Shown: positions 12,889-24,800 of the stretch, in pieces
Numbering within the stretch: the first letter of the stretch is position 1
Layout of the letters: the number at the start of each line of letters is the position of its first letter
DNA from: Strigops habroptila
Lineage: Eukaryota > Chordata > Aves > Psittaciformes > Psittacidae
DNA length: 64,000 nt
Assembly: GCF_004027225.2 (NCBI RefSeq)
Contig: NC_044282.2
Coordinates: forward strand, 64,221,725 to 64,285,724
Direction: 5' to 3'
Notes under the pieces: generated by a model
The model's input: the letters and a program-made list of their open reading frames with translations, nothing else
What the model was told of the DNA's origin: nothing
Databases searched by the model: none
Made by a program: the position numbers and the translations under genes

Positions 12889-13659
12889 AAGTCAAGTGCT
12901 GAACACCTGTAGCGAAGCCTGGTGTGACAGACCCCCCGTGAGCTCCTGCTTTTGGATTCTGCTCATGCCAGCACAATAGTGACAATGGATTTGTGCTAAT
13001 GGATTTGACCCTGGATTGGTCTGTCACAGCACAAACCCTGCCAGAGCAAATGTCCATGTTCCCCAACAATGCTGCTAGTATGGAGTACAGCAGCAGCTCT
13101 TCACAGCCAGAGTCCCCTGTGCACCTGAGCACTAGAGCTGGTTTTTGGAAACAACAGACTTCTGCTTTGTAAAAGATCCATATGAGACAGGTGGAGCCTG
13201 GTTTGTTACTGCCAGCAATAGGAAGGAGAATACATAAATAATGTGGAAAGTTGAACAATTGTTTTGTTTACTGCTCCTTTATCTCTGGCTACTGCCATAA
13301 AGAAATCAGCTATAATGCATTTGATGCCAGGTGGCAATAATACTTAGATCTCAGTGGAAATGTGTGCATCTTTAAAAGCTTGAGCAGCATAGTCAGATGA
13401 ACGCTACCTTGGCAGACGATATCTTAGAGCAGTCTTCTGGGCCTGCCAGACTCTGCTTTTCATGTATGTTTATTGTTCTGTATAGCTGTTAGGCTACTTT
13501 TCCGATCGCACAGCCTTCAAACCAGGTGCCTGGCAGCAGCCATCTATTTCAAGAGGCATGTAAATTACCTTCTGTCCTGCTAGGAATTCAGAATACCTTA
13601 ACAGAGCTGGCCGCAGGAAAGCTTCAATCTATTTCCAGCTTTCACTTTGGTAGGTTTTT

Positions 13660-14280
13660 GATATGTAGCTTGTAACATTGTACCTCAGCAACACAAGAGA
13701 AATGATGGCAGCAGTCACATTAAACTTCCCAATCAGCTACATGCTGGTTTCACATTGTTCTGCTAAAAGCCTGGCAGTGGCTTTTCGCTCACAGATGCCA
13801 TCTCAAAACAATTAAATATCAAGGAGTGTCATTGCTGTCTGACTCACAACAGCAATGGCAGAAACACTGAGGCACCTTCAGAACTGGAGGTCTGTTTATG
13901 ACCTTTCTTTTGGCTTCATTAGCAATACTGCTGTGCAATTGCATGTTAATTGTTATGAATGGCCAGTGCACCTGCTCGCTTCCCTGCTCAACTCTGAGCA
14001 CAACCAGCAGTTGCAAGGCCCATACTGACCACTTATGCATCAAAAGTGGAAGAGCAACCAAGGCAGAGCAAGCAGCAATTGCTCTAGATATGTATGCTGG
14101 TATAATTTTGTACTGGGAAGAAGCAAGGGTTTCACCTGGTGCCACATCACACAATGTTGTTAGACGCAGCATCACTACAGCTGCTATAACTCTGTTATGC
14201 ATATTCCTGATAATGTGGGCACCTGGGATTCACATTGCCTCCTCCATAAAACTGATGCTTATGCACAAATAATAAGAGAA
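13660..14280. promoter_or_regulatory. Candidate conserved non-coding element
   Basis: Seen: a long block without CR1 or simple repeats, rich in words resembling homeodomain, octamer and E-box sites (TGCAATTGCATGTTAATTG near 13935, ATGCATATTCC near 14198, TATGCACAAATAATAAG near 14260, CAGCTG near 14178). Frames of about 125 codons are open on both strands over the same bases, which fits slow-evolving non-coding DNA better than a real exon. Conservation is inferred, not measured. Confidence 0.25.
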
Positions 14281-15559
14281 GCCAAGCCCCAGAACTGTTG
14301 AAGAAAACAAGTGATCAGCCAAGTGTGAAACCTATGGACCAAAAAAAGAGGGAGAGAGGCAGAGAGACGAAGAGAGAATACTGACCAGGGCAGGAATGTT
14401 TCTGTGTACAATTCAGTGAGCAGGTGTATTAAACACCCATTGAAGATTTGAAATTACTGCAAGCTGTCTGGTTTCAGCAGCTCTGCAACATCTCTAGGTT
14501 AGCCAAGACCTGTATTTGCCACTCTCCTTAGCAGCTGATCTTTGGTCCCGGAGATACACTTCTGTAGCAATACTAGAGTTTTACAGCATGGGAGTCTCCA
14601 TTGACTGGCACAGCAGAGGAAATGAAACACCATGCAAATTGCAGACAGGGGCAGAAGGGGAGCAATTGTGAAAGGAAGAGCTGATTTTGCTGGCACAGAG
14701 CAAAGGAGTGACCACCTGGGAGATGGTATGCTACAGTTACTCCTGACTGGCTGAGGAGACACACGAGGTTTTGGCAGGACTAAAAACACTCTGGTACTAA
14801 AAGGCAGCAGCAATGTGGCAGGTAAGTCCTCATGCCCTCATGGATACTGCTGATGGCCTTGCTCTGGAATCTTTCATGGCACTTTCCTGAAACAGGTGCC
14901 TTGACGGTGCTTCTCAGTCCCCAGCATGTACAGAAGCAAACTGTTCAACTGCAGGTTTCCATGGAGAATCTATTATGCTTTCTCCTGACAACCCTCCTTT
15001 AAGCAACATTGGCAAGCGAATATTGTGTTTTCAGAGTGGGGCTGATTTGGCCCTTAGCAAGGAAGCTGGGACTGGGCCTCTTCTATGCGTCACCAAGGCC
15101 TTGGATAAAGGTGGGCATCTGGGCTGAAAGCTCCCTGGTTCCTCATTATCCAGTGTCTTAGGCAGGTAAGAAGGGTATAAAAATTTGTATCTCCTCTACC
15201 TGGGGAAGGGGTTCCTGGTAGGCATGCAGGTTCCTGCTCCCTGGCATGCAGCTGTTTCTACCACACCTGGGGGATCATCCTACTCCTTCTTAAAAATTCA
15301 TTGCCTAGCATTAGTTGCTAAACAGCTAAATACTCCTGAAGCTTCTACATTATAAGGCCACCCACAATTGCCTGTGCTGTCTCACCTCACCTTCAGCCCT
15401 GAGAGAAAGGTCTGGCTGATTTTCCCTCAGACAGCAGCATGCCCGATGCCAAACAGCCAGTTCTACTATTTTGGAAACTTGTTTATCAGAAACTGTTCAA
15501 GACACCAGCCTCTTCCCTGCTGAAGCTGACCCAAAGTGCATGAAATCCTTCTGACCCCA
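14281..15559. other. Upstream intergenic DNA, no gene seen
   Basis: Contains a purine-rich GGGAGAGAGG-type patch near 14348-14380 and otherwise unremarkable sequence. No exon or repeat family recognised. Confidence 0.55.
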
Positions 15560-16130
15560 CTAGATATCAGAACTCCTTATTAGAGATGTTTCTTCTTGCA
15601 CATCTGAAGTTCCTACCAAGGAAGAGCCAAAGCAATGTAATGCATATAATTCACATTGCTTTTATAATGGGAAAGCACACACACTAGGGAGCTTTAAACA
15701 ACAGAGATTTACAGGCAATGAGCCAGGCAAAAAACCCCAGTGTTTAGCAGTTGTTAAAAATTATCAGTCTTGCTGAAACAAATGAGCTAGATTGAGACCT
15801 TGCTATTATTAAAAGATAGGAAAACCCTAATCAAAATCACATTTCTGAAATTTTTATCCGCTGGCATTGAAGTCCACTATTCATCCTTCATTGGAGCAGT
15901 CAGCCTGCCTTTGGATGGCCCATTATCAGCCTGTATTGCTGTCCCTCCCAGTGGCAGCACTGTTCACACATCAATGACTAATACTGGATCAAATCTATTT
16001 TACTGCCAAGCAAAACAGTTATCACTGGTGAAAAAAATTGGAGCAAATAATGTTTGCTCCAAAATGTAAATGACAGCATGCCCCAATAGCAGGCTTATTG
16101 TAATTATTTTCAGTTCTGGTAGGTTATTAC
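15560..16130. promoter_or_regulatory. Candidate conserved non-coding element with internal hairpin
   Basis: Seen: an AT-rich, repeat-free block with dense homeodomain-like cores (AATGTAATGCATATAATTC near 15635, TTGTAATTATTTTCAG near 16097), a low-CpG central part, and a perfect inverted repeat at 16038-16062 (TTGGAGCAAA, loop TAATG, TTTGCTCCAA). The texture is that of a vertebrate developmental enhancer. Function and conservation are inference. Confidence 0.3.
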
Positions 16131-17079
16131 ATATGATGGGATTTTTCTCTACTTTGAAAAAGCAAAGAAGTAGCTGATAACATCACTTTGCTGGAAGTAT
16201 TCCAGTGCTGGACAGACTAGATATATGTTTCAAGGAAGTGCAGTGGGATACTGAAAGCACTAGACTGCCCTGTGGAGTGGGGCTTTTTTCTCCTTAGCTT
16301 TTCAACACAGGGAGAATGGTGGCTGCACCATGGTGTTTTAACAATCAGTTGTTCCCTCTTTGGGACTGATCACCCCTCTGGTTCCTTTTCCTTACCATGC
16401 GTACGTCCGTTCCTGCCTGCCACAACAGCACTATGCTGGTGCTAACCAAATGCTGCCAGCAGCTCAGGTCATCTGCTTTCTCTCTAGCTTCTTGTGGCAC
16501 CACCCACACCAGATTCTTGCACAGCAATCAGGCACTAGCACTAGGTGCTTTTCTGGGGCCGCAGCCCTAACACAATGACTTTTGTAGTCTATTTCCAGTT
16601 CTAGGGAGAAAACTTGGGGTTCAACCAGGTAAGATAATAGTTCAGAGCTAATGGAGCCAAATTTTTAAAGAGGGTCTAAATGAAACCCCCAAACCCTTCT
16701 GAGCCAATTCAGAACTCTCTTAACTTTTCAGACTTGGAAGGTTTTGCTCCAAGATGATTTACCTTTTGGAAAGGCTTTTCTTACAATGTAGGTCCAGTTT
16801 TAGAGGGGTGGGAGGAAAAGAATTGTAGTAACTCTCATGAAGGGGGATATTTGTCCATTTTGAGTTGGACCTTGAAGCTGAATGACCAGTATTGAACTCT
16901 GGGAACTGGCTTTTAGAACTATTACTTTTTCTTCATCTTTTGTAGTCTGTATAGCATACTTAGAGACTGGCTAGTGCATAAACCAGTTGAGATGAGACAT
17001 TGACACCCCTACACTGCTGGCATTGACCAGCTGTAGCAGTGTGACAAGGTGCAATTGCTGAACACCCATTTCACTGGCT
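16131..17079. other. Upstream intergenic DNA, no gene seen
   Basis: No exon, repeat family or RNA gene recognised. Confidence 0.55.
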
Positions 17080-17560
17080 GCATTTTTTTTTTCTATGTAA
17101 CAAATCTGTTCAAGGAAAACCCATTCTCTCCAGTAAATGATGCGCAGAAAGTGGCATTTCCATTAGAACACCCAGTGCATAAATAAAAAAGAGAGCTTAA
17201 TTCTCTATGTGACACAATTACTTCCAAAAGAAAAAACTGGAAATAAATACTGCAGTGAACTTATCTGCAGGAATTTATGAGACACTAATTGGTTTTATCC
17301 TTAGTGACACTGCTAGGGTTACATCGTGAAATATGTGGTATCGTAATGCTGTGAGAATGGGCATATTAAAAGTGCCTGAAGATAAGATAAAAATCCTGTT
17401 TAAAAGATTATGTCTAGAATCAATTTTCTGCCAGCAGCTGGTCTGTCAGCACTCTACAGGAAATTCTTCTCTACAGCTTCTCAGTGAATTTTCGTTCCAT
17501 CAGATACACAGCAATCATTGTTACATGTTGAATGTATGACAAATACTGAACACATTGCAG
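17080..17560. promoter_or_regulatory. Candidate conserved non-coding element upstream of MRPS5
   Basis: AT-rich, repeat-free block about 1.2 kb upstream of the MRPS5 start codon, with GATA-like words (GATAAGATAAA near 17381), ACTAATTGG near 17284 and CTTAATTCTC near 17197. There is no supported coding potential. It could be an MRPS5 or long-range regulatory element, or simple AT-rich flank. Confidence 0.22.
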
Positions 17561-18496
17561 TTTGTGTGCTTCTGCTCACTAATGCAAATTAAACTATTAC
17601 TGTAGTCTTCAATACTGGAACTAGTACATCAGGAGGAAGAATGTTAATGCAGTACATCAAAATGCCTGTACTGCAGAAGAGGTCAATCAGACCGAAAACT
17701 CCACAGGTTTTGCTGCACAGGAAAGAGAAAAATAAGAAGGAAAAAAGCTGCTGTGAATCGTTAGCAGTAAAATATTTCCTGCCTCAAAAACTGTTCTGAA
17801 AAAGCAGGAAATCATCTCCTAGCATTCTGCTGCCTTTTCGTTCTTCGTATAGCAATACCTCATAGCCACAGCAGCAGGCACCATGCAGAAGAGGGCATGA
17901 TTTCCGCCCCGAGAGGGCCGCACCGAAGGACGCTTTAACTGCCACGTCTTCTTACACTTGCTGTGAGACTCGGGTCTTGAACAGTTCCTGAAGTGTATTT
18001 AGTGCTTAAACTGCTGCAGCTCAAGGGGGAAAGAGAGCTGCGGGGAGAGTGCAACCAGGGTTTGACGGCATTATTGCCAGGCACACGGAAGCTTTCTATG
18101 CCACAGGCAGAGTTCACCTCCGTTACCACAGCTTTCACTGGAGCCCACCTGCCCGCAGCATTCATGGAACACCAGGCTTAGTGCACTCTGAGCGGCAGTG
18201 CGGAGCCTCAGTAGAGCTGTGAGGGCACACCGCAGTTATCCGAGCACTGCACAGCCCACTGCACCTCAGGTGTGTGAACACGGAATGGAACCACCGGAAT
18301 AGACACAACGACTCCTAGGGAAACCGTACGAGCTCCATACCGAGCTTCGGTTTCGGGCAAAGCCCGGCACCGGTGACGTTCCCCGCCCAGCTGCATCCAT
18401 AGCCCTCTCCCGCAGTGCCGGCGGCGGCGAGGGCAGCGAACGCGGCGGTAGCAGCGGGCAGCGCTGTGCTCCCGCTCCCCTGGGCCGCGGGCGGCC

Positions 18497-18619
18497 ATGG
18501 CGGCCCCAGCCCCCCGTGAGAGCAGCGCCCGCTCCCGCCGCGCAGCGCCCCGGCGAACGTTGGGGTCCTGCGGCGAGCCTCTGCTGCGGGGCTGTTCGGA
18601 CTGCCTGCTGGGCCGTTGA
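18497..18619 (+). other. Possible upstream ORF, 40 codons
   Basis: ATG at 18497 in a good context (G at -3, G at +4) opens a 40-codon frame that closes with TGA at 18617-18619, ahead of the MRPS5 ATG at 18804. If transcription starts upstream of 18497 this is a uORF that could lower MRPS5 translation. If it starts downstream, the frame is irrelevant. Arg/Ala/Pro-rich composition simply reflects the CpG island. Confidence 0.2.
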
Positions 18620-18803
18620 CTCTGCAGCTGCCCTTTGGGACGCGGCCGGGGCAGTGGAAGCGTTTCTCTAAGGCTGCAGCTGAGTGTCAGCCGTTGGTTT
18701 TCGGCGCTCCGCCCCAGTTTCCCTCACGCGGCACGTCGCTTTTTTATCAGGCAGTGCTCGGGACAGCAAAAGACGGCGGCTGAGAGCGGGGGAAGGGGAC
18801 AGT

Positions 18804-18864
18804 ATGGCGGTGGCGGCGGTCGGCCGGGCCTGCGCTTATGGCGCCTTCCGAGCGGCGTGGCGAG
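18804..18864 (+). CDS. MRPS5: MRPS5 coding exon 1 (start codon, presequence)
   Basis: Encodes residues 1-20 and the first base of codon 21: [20 protein letters not shown], an Arg-containing amphipathic-looking stretch with no acidic residue, as expected for a mitochondrial targeting signal. The donor CGAG|GTGATG is weaker than consensus but is the site that leaves phase 1, matching the phase needed by exon 2. In-frame extension upstream has only non-ATG codons. The N-terminus is poorly conserved between species, so this exon is assigned by position in the CpG island, Kozak context and phase rather than similarity. Confidence 0.8.
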
Positions 18865-21800
18865 GTGATGGGGAGTGCATGGTACCGGGGGCACCTCCTC
18901 GGGGAGGCGGTAATCGCTTGCGGGCCTGCCTCCCGTAGCAGCGGCCCGGTTCGGGCAGCCTCCAGAGGAGGAAGGGCCCCGCAGTCTAGGAGAGGGGAGT
19001 ATGTGTGTGCACGTATGTGCACATGTGTGTGCACATGTGTGCGCGCTTAAGCGTGGAAGGTGGGTTTGCTGCGTCCCCTAAGGCTTAGGGGGACCTTGTC
19101 GCTCTCTACAACTACCTGAAAGGAGGTTGTAGTGAGGTGGGGTCGGTCTCTGCTCCCAGGTAACAAGCGAGAGGACAAGAGGTAACGGCCTCAAGCTGTA
19201 CCAGAGGAGGTTTAGATTGGATATTGGGAAAAATGTCTGTACAGAGGGGGTGATCAGGCATTGGAACAGGCTGCCCAGGGCAGTGGTGGAGTCACCATCC
19301 CTGGAAGTGTTCAGAAACCGTGCAGATGAGGTCCTCAGTGACATGGGTTAGTGGTGGACTTGGCAGTGCTGGCATAGTGGTTGGACTTGACGATCTTAAA
19401 GGTCTTTTCCAACCTTGATTCTGTCATCTGAGGCATGACCTGGTAAGGGCAACCCACTGCGGCCTACTGCCTGCCTGTGCTAGCGTGACGTCAGCAGCGC
19501 TGCTGGGGGACAGAGGGAGAAAAGAGTGTGTGCTGCAGAGGTCATTTTCATACTCAAGTGTCTATACATGCGTGTATTTGTGTTTTGTAAGCCCTTGCAA
19601 TGATTTTTTTCTCTATTTTATTAATTCCAGCATGGAAAAAGTGTTTTGCTGTTGTTTGGAGTCAGCTCCGTCTGTGAGACTTCACAGTGGTTACTGTGGT
19701 ACAGTATTAAACATCTAGTGATAAGAACAATGCACAGAGAAGCAGGAGCTACTTTCTACATTTGCAGATAAAAACACACCACAGTTGCATACATTCCCTT
19801 GTCTGTCCAGTCACTCCGGGTTCTACAAGACCTAGATGTGAATTGTGGTTTATATCTAAATAATGCTAACGGAACTTTCAAAACAAACAGTATTTTTAAA
19901 AAGACTATATTTTGCTAGTTCGTATCAACCTAGTTGCTCTTGCATGTGTTATTCTTTTCCAGGACAGGAAGTGTGATAAATACCTCATGAAATAAGTAGT
20001 TTTACACTTCCATTGTCATCAGCACACAAGTTTGCTGTTGTCACTACTTAGTAGTTTCCATATGTTATCCTTCAAATGCAGTAAGCATGTACTTCAAATC
20101 ATAAATGGGCTTTAGGCATGCAGATCTTATTCATCATTACAGGGTTTGGGGCAGGACAGCTGTGCCCTTGAAACCTATATCAGTTATTATCTGTTATCCT
20201 GTCAGAGTAACTTGACCAGTAATATGTGCCTTAAGATAATGGAATGAGGTGGTTTACTTTCTCATTCAAATACTGTTTTCTTGCCACCCATTCTACCTTT
20301 CTCTTGTTACGTCTTTCTGGACATTTTTATTTGATAGGAATATAAGTTTGTCTTCTAGACGTCTCAAATTCTTCTGTAGGCATTTATTTCTGCGGTCGCT
20401 TTTCAAAAATCAAATGTACTATTTTTCCCAGTAGAGGTTAAAGTATACTTAGGAGGAAGGGAGAACACGAGTATTTTTTCCACTAAGGATCAGAATTGAT
20501 TTTGGATCTGTCCTTCAAAAATTGTGGTCAGAAAATTGGGAAGATTGTCTTTTGATATGTCATGAGAAATAATATTGTGTAACTGAAAACTTCTGCTGGG
20601 TGGCAGTTTCTGAATTATGTAGTTAATCTTGATATAGGTAATTTTTGTGATCTGCATGCTTCTCATAAGAGAAAACTGAAATCTTTTCATTATATACTGT
20701 TTTTAAGCAGTGAATACTAGCGAGGTTTTGTCACAAACTTAGAATGGTATAAGTGTGGTTATTGCAGTACTCTGGGTACCTTATCCTTTTCTATTGCTAA
20801 GCATCCTCCATTTGCAGCTCTGCTGCCTGTGTTTCAGCAACTCTGTCCCCATTCACCCAAGCTGCCTTGGCACTGTTGCGGAGCCTTTGGGGCAGTATTT
20901 CCTCTTGTTCTCATGCTGTTGTCCTTATGACCTTGCTGCTGTGAATCCCAATAGTATTTGGTGGGTTCTCCTGGGTAGCAGCTGGCAGGAACAGGAAAAA
21001 CATCTCTTCTTTCCTTTGCTTTCGTCTGGGTTGTAGGTTTTGGAATCATTAGGGGATGCTGTGACATGCCTTCATAGTGCTTAATAGCCTGTATGTATCC
21101 AGTGAGGAATTACAAAGGTCCTGATGAAAAGTACATACTATGGAAAATTCCTATAGGGGAGATGATTTGCAGCATCTTTTGTTCTCACTTTTCCTCCAAA
21201 GTAACTTCCATTGTTAGAGTCACTGTATGCCATCAGCTGTGCGCCCTGCTAATAAATCTAGGTGAACCTGTCTCAGGATCCTTTATAGAGCCTAGATAGC
21301 TTGTATTCACTGAAGTTCTATGCAAAAGTGATAATGAACTACATGAATGCTTGTGTGTTTTCCAGGGAAAGCTGGCAACTGAGGTGGAAGAAAGGTCAGA
21401 TTACATTGGTAAAAGTGTATTCAAGCTTGGTGTTAGAACACTTGGAAGCTGGGCACATTTTTTGCTTTCAGCAGAGCATGTCCCTTTTTTCTCCCCCACC
21501 TTCAAAGGCAAAATAAAGTGCTCTAGTTTTTTTTTTTTTTAGCTTCTACAGTCCCCTGAAAACCTCCTTGCCTCCACTCCTTAAAAAAAAAATTAAAAAA
21601 AAAAACAAACCCTAAGCAGTTAATGAATTTCTGGTCTTTTTCCTTTCTCAGGGCAATCTATAACGAAGTGATGCCCATTCTGTAGCCAAACTGCAGTTAA
21701 AGTCTGAGCGTTCAGGGATGTTTGAAAGCAAGCAAGTGCTGTTTCCTTGGTGGAGGGAAACATTTTCCCTGTCTAATTACAGTATCTATCCTAAAAAAGA

Positions 21801-24800
21801 AATAATACTTCTTGCAAATAGACCAGGAAAAGTAAAGGGCTGCAATTGCTCCTAAGTAATTTATTAAAATAATCTGTGTCTTCAGGTGTGACTCTCTAAC
21901 TCTTTCTGATTTGATTACTTTGGTGTTCCATGCTTAGCCCAGGTAGATAATGACCCTTTCCATATGCTGTGATTTTAAATGCATAGGTTTTAGCTTGAGA
22001 AATTAAGTTCTTCACAGTCAAAATTTTCCAAGGCAGCTGGAGGGTTTTTAAAAAGCAGTTCGTGTTTTACAGTGGTTTTCTTAAGTGATTTTTTTTTATT
22101 TTTTTTTTTTATTGCTGAATATATGTATATTTATACTTGTATAAAATTTTGTATTTATCCAGCGAAAGACAGCACTTAAAAGTCAGTGCAGGGTTTTAGT
22201 CGTAATGTTTATAGAAGGAATGTAAGTGCCACCAAGAAGTTAATTTTATGTTAGTGCAGAGCATGACTTAAACGCAGTAAACATGCAGGTTTTTTCTGCT
22301 TTATTGACATGTCTTTTGCTGGTGGCGAGACATCAGTCCAGCATTCATGACCTGCCTTGCTTTTACATGTGATTCAGGTTTTAGATAAGAATCCCATCAT
22401 ATGTTTGGGGGATGCATAGGGAATGGAGGATATGATGCATTAACTGTACATACTCACATGTCAAAACGCTGTTTGATTGAGATGTGACATTTCAAACTGT
22501 TTGCAGTTCATAAATTGATTCTTTGCTCTCCTTTCAAAGTGTCTTTTCGCTTGGTAGCAGTATGTGTACACAAGTGTGTGGGTATACTTTATTAAATACC
22601 AGCACTCAGTGTTTCAGACTTTGGGAATCATGTAGATTTGGTTTGGTTAGGTTTTGGGGTGTTGGGGTTTTTTTTTTTTTGCCATGTCTTCCTCCCCTCC
22701 TCTTTTGTCCTGCTGCAATTCAGAGACCAAGTGTCTCATCTCCTGGTGTCCAGAATATGGTCAACACAGCCCATAGGCTTTCCTAGGCATGTAATTTTGA
22801 TTGCCAGCTCAGAACTGGTATTCTCTCACTGCCAGCCTTATAAATTTAAATTGTTCTCACTTTAGAGAAGATTGAATCCTTAAAGAAAAATGGAGATTTG
22901 TCACTGGTTTCAGTGAAGCCAGGATCTCACAATGAGCTTTAACAAGGTCTATTATGAGTTGTAATAGTTAAATGTTATAGTACTTTTTTAAAATATCTTT
23001 GGATCACCAGACTTCTTGAGATCAGCTGAAGGTCTTCTGACCTTTTTCTATCACATCAGTGTTCATTTGGCTGTTTCTTTCTCTGACATTTGACTTTTTC
23101 CTTCTCTTCTATTCACCAGCCATAAAATAATAACCTGGCTCATGATGAGCCAGTTGAGCTACTGGTGAGCAGTAGATTTGTGCGACTCCTTATCAAGGAG
23201 TGTTGTGGATGCAAGATGTCTACATGGATCTGAGGAAATCACCTGTACTGAAAGTAGTCAGAGACAGAGAAAATATAAAGGAGGACAGTACTGTACATAT
23301 TTGCTCACTTTTTACTCTTCCCAAACCAGCTGTTTATAGTGCTTATGGAGACAGAATGTTGGGCTGCTTAGGCCACTAGCCTGAACCACTGCATCTCTTC
23401 ATAAATGTCCAGATTTTTTTCTTTTCATTTTTCTCAAAAAGGTGTTAAGAACTAGGAATTACTATGTCTTTGTATTAAAAGAAGCTTGTTCAAGGAAATT
23501 GTCAGGAGATACGTGCATTTACAGGCCAACAGGAAGTATGTGAAGTGAGCAAAAGTGTGCCACTTAAAGTCACATTTGAGATATGACAAAATTTTCAAGT
23601 GTGTGAAGAAATCAGGATTAGATTTTGCAAGTTATTTTGAAGCAATTTCCAGCCGTAGGCAGCTAAAGGGTTTAACAGGGAAATTATAAATACTGCCACA
23701 CAGTGCAAATTTGAATTTGTTGTAGATGTATGATGTTCTTTAAAAAAAAAAAAAAAAGAAAAAAAATTGTTTCGTTGCACACCAGTCCAAAAAATAGATT
23801 AATACCTTGTGTAATTTGGGGGAAAATTATTCTCAGATGAGCTGTTAATTGAATCTTGTAGATGAACAGTTTGTCATTAAACGCATATTGAAAAAAACCC
23901 ACAAAACAGCTCAATAATTGTGTGTGCTTATAGAGTTATCATTAACATTGTCTATGTAGTTTGTATTAGGAGTGACAACTAGTTCAGTAAGCAATGTGAA
24001 GTGAAATGAAGTGTTTGAGTAGTGACTGTAGCATATTGTTTGTATGTGTCTCATAGTATGACTCAGTGATATGTTCTGCATTCTCTGTGAATTTAACCAG
24101 ATATTTAAGAACCTTCTATTCCTGTTTTTTGCTTTTTTGTGTCTAGGCTACTTTTTATTTTGTGAAAATTGATAGTTTTTCCACAAATTTTTCATGATGG
24201 TGTTTTATTGTCAACTTCAACTTTTTATAGGAATAAATGATGATAAATTCACATGTTAAGATTACTTTTTGAATTTTTAGAACTTCCTGCTACGTTACAG
24301 CAGTTAAGTGAATTCATTTGCCTAGAAGGAGCAAAACTGACTGCAAAAAACGGTTGTTTTATTGATACTGGGTGGTAACAGAACATGACAAAAGTCATGC
24401 TTATTTTTTGCTTTTGAAAAACAGCTGGAAAGAGAGAATTTAAATGTACTTTAGGATGAAGTAGATTCTTTTTGTTGTAGTTTTCTGAATAACATGTTGA
24501 AAAGTTGACTTCAAGACAGTATACCCCTCTTTAGTTTCTTTAATATGCACACTGAGGTTGCTGTCAACCCATTTCTCCAACCTGTCAAAGTCCCTTTGGA
24601 TGACAGCACGACCCTCTGGTGTATCAGTCACTCCTCCCAGTTCTGTATAATCAGCAAACTTGCTGAGGGTATGCTCTGCCCCACCATCCATGTCATTAAT
24701 GATGATATTGAACAGGATTATTGGGCTGATTTCAGATTTGGTTTTCATAGCACATACAGTGTTTTGTGGTATACTTATTTATCACTTTCGATTGTGTCCA

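Larger units (their letters stand above)
11138..13659. other. Upstream intergenic DNA, no gene seen
   Basis: No exon supported on either strand. The 163-codon minus frame at 12767-13258 has no recognisable domain. Two notable foldable sites lie here (11533-11570 and 12862-12888), listed separately. Confidence 0.6.
18225..18990 (+). promoter_or_regulatory. MRPS5: CpG-island promoter and 5' leader of MRPS5
   Basis: This is the only strongly CpG-dense, GC-rich stretch in the window, and it contains the MRPS5 start codon at 18804, so it is the expected TATA-less housekeeping promoter. Visible motifs include a CRE-like half site TGACGTT at 18374, an ETS-like CCGGAA near 18295, GGGCGG/CCCGCC boxes (for example near 18382), and the YY1-like CCATGGCGGC at 18495-18504. 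No clear TATA box positions the transcription start, so the leader boundary is unknown. A divergent open frame starts in the same island on the minus strand (18498 downwards). Confidence 0.85.

Noticed and set aside
12767..13258. 163-codon minus frame
   Set aside because: No recognisable domain or splice context.
13819..14272. Frames of 124-127 codons on both strands
   Set aside because: They read like non-coding DNA with few stops; treated as a possible conserved non-coding block instead.
18684..18803. In-frame N-terminal extension of MRPS5 upstream of 18804
   Set aside because: No ATG in this frame; it would need a GTG start, while 18804 has an ATG in strong Kozak context.
18999..19004. 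Donor-like GTATGT as the end of MRPS5 exon 1
   Set aside because: The reading frame from 18804 closes at 18936-18938 before reaching it; it is also part of the alternating TG tract.
24236..24345. C-box-like AATGATGA followed by CTGA as an intronic C/D snoRNA
   Set aside because: No terminal stem and spacing is wrong; motifs are short enough to occur by chance.
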